DNA from: Pseudarthrobacter sp. IC2-21
GTDB lineage: Bacteria > Actinomycetota > Actinomycetes > Actinomycetales > Micrococcaceae
Reading direction: 5' to 3'
Assembly (NCBI RefSeq): GCF_034048115.1
Contig: NZ_CP139145.1
Coordinates: forward strand, 3,906,001-3,970,000
DNA length: 64,000 nt
Under the pieces are notes generated by a model. That model searched no databases and was not told the origin of the DNA. It was given only the letters and a program-made list of their open reading frames with translations. The position numbers and the translations under genes are program-made. Position 1 is the first letter of the stretch; the number at the start of each line of letters is the position of its first letter. Positions 61,875 to 64,000 of this stretch are shown here, piece after piece.

Positions 61875-62315
61875 CTACCTGTCCGCGGTACGGAGGCGAA
61901 GGACAACATCGCCCAGCGCATCGAGGGAGGCGAAGAGGGATTCCCGGTGTTCGGGTGAGAGCTGCTCCAGCACTTCCTCCAGGGAGCCCGTCACCGCCGC
62001 GTCGATGCTGCTCTTGTTCCGGCGGGCCTCATCGGTCAGGGACAGCAACGACTTTCGTTTGTCGTCCGGATCCGCAACCCGTTCCACCAGCCCGCGCGCA
62101 CTGAGTTCGCGGACGGCGGCGGAGACGTTCGAGGGCTTGATGTCCAGCGCGGCCCCCACTTCGGTGACGCTCGATCTCTCGTTGCCTTCCAGGTATCCGA
62201 GGATGACCCGCTCCGTGGCGGGCAGGGGTTCAAAACCGGCCCGGATGGGGCCTTTGCGTTGAACCCACCAGGCCAGCTCCAGGAGCGCCTTCGCCGCCTC
62301 ATGCACTTTTTCCAT
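61875..62315 (-). CDS. MarR family transcriptional regulator
   Basis: A 146-residue regulator from ATG 62315. The winged helix is SSVTEVGAALDIKPSNVSAA, VRELSARGLVERVADPDDKR, as in MarR. The C-terminal helices (SSIDAAVTGSLEEVLEQLSP) form the dimer interface. It is divergent from the drug transporter gene, with an 80-bp gap containing a palindrome, so it probably represses both until a toxic ligand binds. Confidence 0.92.
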   Translation of the reverse strand: MEKVHEAAKALLELAWWVQRKGPIRAGFEPLPATERVILGYLEGNERSSVTEVGAALDIKPSNVSAAVRELSARGLVERVADPDDKRKSLLSLTDEARRNKSSIDAAVTGSLEEVLEQLSPEHRESLFASLDALGDVVLRLRTADR

Positions 62316-62335
62316 TCCACAATTTTGCTATGCTT

Positions 62336-62347
62336 ACATACATATGT
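62336..62347. promoter_or_regulatory. Candidate MarR operator between the regulator and transporter
   Basis: ACATACATATGT is a near-perfect palindrome (arms ACATA/TATGT) in an AT-rich gap. It lies 21 bases from the MarR start and 48 from the transporter start. MarR proteins commonly bind sites of this kind. Confidence 0.5.
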
Positions 62348-62394
62348 CAACATAACTAACTCGCTGAATCAGAGAAAGTGAACCGCCCCACCAC

Positions 62395-63639
62395 ATGACC
62401 ACGACTTCAAAAGCATCAGTGTCTCTGATGACCATGCTGGCGCTCCTCAGCGCCCTGGGCCCCTTTGCCATCGACATGTACCTGCCAGCTTTCCCGCAGA
62501 TGATGCAGGACCTGAACACCACCGCAGCCTCCATCCAGCTGACACTCACCACCTTCATGCTCGGCATGGCCGTCGGCCAGCTGGTCATTGGACCACTTTC
62601 CGACCAGTTCGGCCGGCGCAAGCCGCTGCTGATCGGCGCCCTCGCATGCCTGGCGGCCAGTGTGCTCTGCGCCGTGGCACCCAACATCGAGACCCTGATC
62701 GGCATGCGCTTCCTGCAGGGATTCGCGGGGGCGGCAGGCGTGGTCCTGGCCCGCGCCATCGTTTCCGATTCAGCCCGCGGCGTGCACGCCGCCAAGCAGT
62801 TCGGCATCCTGATGGCCGTGGGCGGCATCGCTCCGGTCCTCTCACCACTGGCCGGCGGCGGTGTCATCGGCTTCGCCGGCTGGCGCGGTGTGTTCTGGGC
62901 CCTGGCTGTGCTGAACCTGCTGATGGTGATCGGTTCGATCATCATCGTGAAGGAAAGCCTGCCGCGGGAACACCGCAGCAACGGCGGCGTGAAAGAGCTG
63001 TTCGCCAGCACCGGACGCATGCTGGGCAACCGGCGCTACCTTGGCTTCACGTTCGCGTTCGCCTTCGCCATGGCGGCCATGTTCGGCTACATCTCCGCCT
63101 CGCCCTTTGTCTACCAAAACATCCTGGGACTCAACCCCACGGCGTTTTCGCTGCTGTTCGCCGTGAACGCGCTGGGCATCACCATCACCAGCGTCGTGGG
63201 CGTCAAGCTGGTTGGCACCCTGAGCCCACTGCGCATGACGTACATCGGCGTCTCGGGCCTGGTGGTGTTCAGTGCCGGGCTGCTGGCAGTGGTCACGGCA
63301 GGGAACACGCCGCTGTTCCCGACGCTGGCGCTGCTCTTCCTGGGCATCTCCTCCCTGGGCTTCATCTTCGGCAACGCCGCGGCCCTGGCCACGGACCAGG
63401 TCAAGAAGTACGCAGGCACCGGGTCCGCAGTCATGGGTGCGCTCCAGTTCACCCTGGCCGCCATCGCGTCGCCCTTGGTGGGCCTCGCCGGAGAAGACAG
63501 CGCCACGCCCATGGCCATCGTGATGCTGGTGGCGGGGGGCATCGCTCTCCTCAGCCTGATCACGCTCACCCGCGGCGGCGCACCCCTTCCGGCCGCTGCC
63601 GGGCAGGAGGAAAGGCAGCCGGCAACCGCATCCCGCTGA
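62395..63639 (+). CDS. Bcr/CflA family multidrug MFS transporter
   Basis: A 414-residue membrane protein with twelve helices. The N-terminal ALLSALGPFAIDMYLPAFPQ is the Bcr/CflA hallmark, and VIGPLSDQFGRRKPLLIGAL is the MFS loop motif. GFAGAAGVVLARAIVSDSAR is another family marker. It exports drugs such as bicyclomycin or chloramphenicol in relatives, but the substrate here is unknown. The adjacent divergent MarR gene is the likely regulator. Confidence 0.92.
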   Translation: MTTTSKASVSLMTMLALLSALGPFAIDMYLPAFPQMMQDLNTTAASIQLTLTTFMLGMAVGQLVIGPLSDQFGRRKPLLIGALACLAASVLCAVAPNIETLIGMRFLQGFAGAAGVVLARAIVSDSARGVHAAKQFGILMAVGGIAPVLSPLAGGGVIGFAGWRGVFWALAVLNLLMVIGSIIIVKESLPREHRSNGGVKELFASTGRMLGNRRYLGFTFAFAFAMAAMFGYISASPFVYQNILGLNPTAFSLLFAVNALGITITSVVGVKLVGTLSPLRMTYIGVSGLVVFSAGLLAVVTAGNTPLFPTLALLFLGISSLGFIFGNAAALATDQVKKYAGTGSAVMGALQFTLAAIASPLVGLAGEDSATPMAIVMLVAGGIALLSLITLTRGGAPLPAAAGQEERQPATASR

Positions 63640-63806
63640 CCCGCAACAGGTCTACAGCAGCTGCTCCCACACCGTCAGCTGCAGCCTGACGGCGCCGCGG
63701 GTAGCTGCACCTTCACGGGAAGGTTCGACGACGGCGCCTCGGTACCGGCGTCGTCCTTTCTCCCCAAACCCGCCGCAGGCATCAGGCGCACACCGGCGCC
63801 CTTGTC
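63640..63806. other. Intergenic region without recognised features
   Basis: This 167-bp gap lies between the Bcr/CflA gene and a convergent partial gene. No strong hairpin, promoter or small gene was seen. Confidence 0.4.
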
Positions 63807-64000
63807 CTACCAGGCCGGTAGTGCCGGCACGGGCCCGTCAACGTCAACATGCTCGGCGTCGCCCCGTGCCAGCCATTGGAGCAGGCCTTCGCGGTCGGAC
63901 GCCACGCGCAGCCCGCCGTCGCCAATGACCCATTCGTCCCGTTCCTCGGTCACCAGCGTCATGCCGGGGGCACCCTTGGCGCGCAGGGACCGCACCACGG
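63807..64000 (-). CDS. C-terminus of a mycothiol-dependent maleylpyruvate isomerase family protein (cut by window edge)
   Basis: Only the last 64 codons are visible; the gene begins beyond the right edge. The segment RVASDREGLLQWLARGDAEH, VDVDGPVPALPAW, then stop, follows the pattern of the MDMPI C-terminal region (GLLQWL, then a glycine turn and LPALP-W end). Such proteins use mycothiol, the actinobacterial thiol, or share their fold. The assignment rests on a short fragment. Confidence 0.6.
   Translation of the reverse strand, partial: VVRSLRAKGAPGMTLVTEERDEWVIGDGGLRVASDREGLLQWLARGDAEHVDVDGPVPALPAW

Overview
The window looks like chromosomal DNA of a high-GC actinobacterium, most probably an Arthrobacter/Pseudarthrobacter-type member of the Micrococcaceae. 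This is inferred from the GC-rich third codon positions, many GTG starts, ATGA start/stop overlaps, several apparently leaderless genes, a SAM-IV riboswitch, an mrp operon with fused MrpA/MrpB, a sugar ABC importer without its own ATPase, and a C-terminus resembling mycothiol-dependent maleylpyruvate isomerases. No transposase, integrase, phage gene, CRISPR array or rRNA was seen. The window is ordinary chromosome with a few accessory islets.

Layout. 1-2.3 kb: a membrane OpgC-like protein fused to a degenerate GH26-like domain (cut by the left edge), then a small secreted protein. 2.4-4.4 kb: a SAM-IV riboswitch leading a DUF1737-rhodanese-metZ methionine operon. 4.4-6 kb: a divergent LysG/ArgP regulator and LysE exporter pair. 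6-9 kb: a YbdK-type carboxylate-amine ligase and a MurA-like enolpyruvyl transferase with an N-terminal XRE domain. 9-12.3 kb: a TPP-riboswitch-controlled ykoE-ecfA-ecfT thiamine-precursor importer. 12.3-13.2 kb: two small genes. 13.3-19.8 kb: the mrp Na+/H+ antiporter operon. 20-23.2 kb: an MFS permease and a two-gene CPA2 antiporter with its regulatory subunit.

23.2-32.5 kb: a DUF559-type nuclease-like gene bracketed by two copies of a 61-bp palindrome, dcd, a secreted CAP-domain protein, two SRPBCC proteins, tRNA-Gly(CCC), a lysine-rich small protein coupled to an opine-type dehydrogenase, an MFS permease with a divergent LysR regulator, and a small zinc-ribbon protein. 32.5-39 kb: putA, an APC amino-acid permease and a LysR gene. 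The regions upstream of putA and of the permease share one sequence element, so they may form a proline/amino-acid catabolic regulon. A symmetric array of ACGCTCTCTCACTT repeats lies between them. 39-41.7 kb: panD, an AEC transporter and a sarcosine-oxidase-like flavoenzyme.

41.7-55.4 kb is a galactoside utilisation locus. A GH15 enzyme with a degenerate trehalose-phosphatase-like domain is divergent from a long operon: sugar-binding lipoprotein, two permeases, GH42 beta-galactosidase, DeoR regulator, GH36 alpha-galactosidase, galT and galK. The importer brings in oligosaccharides, the two glycosidases release galactose, and GalK/GalT feed it into the Leloir pathway. galE and the ABC ATPase must be encoded elsewhere.

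55.4-64 kb: a luciferase-like oxidoreductase, an aldo/keto reductase, a DJ-1 family protein, a 779-residue secreted coiled-coil protein with one cysteine near each end, a substrate-binding lipoprotein with an unusually short C-terminus, a MarR regulator divergent from a Bcr/CflA drug transporter, and the end of a maleylpyruvate-isomerase-like gene cut by the right edge.
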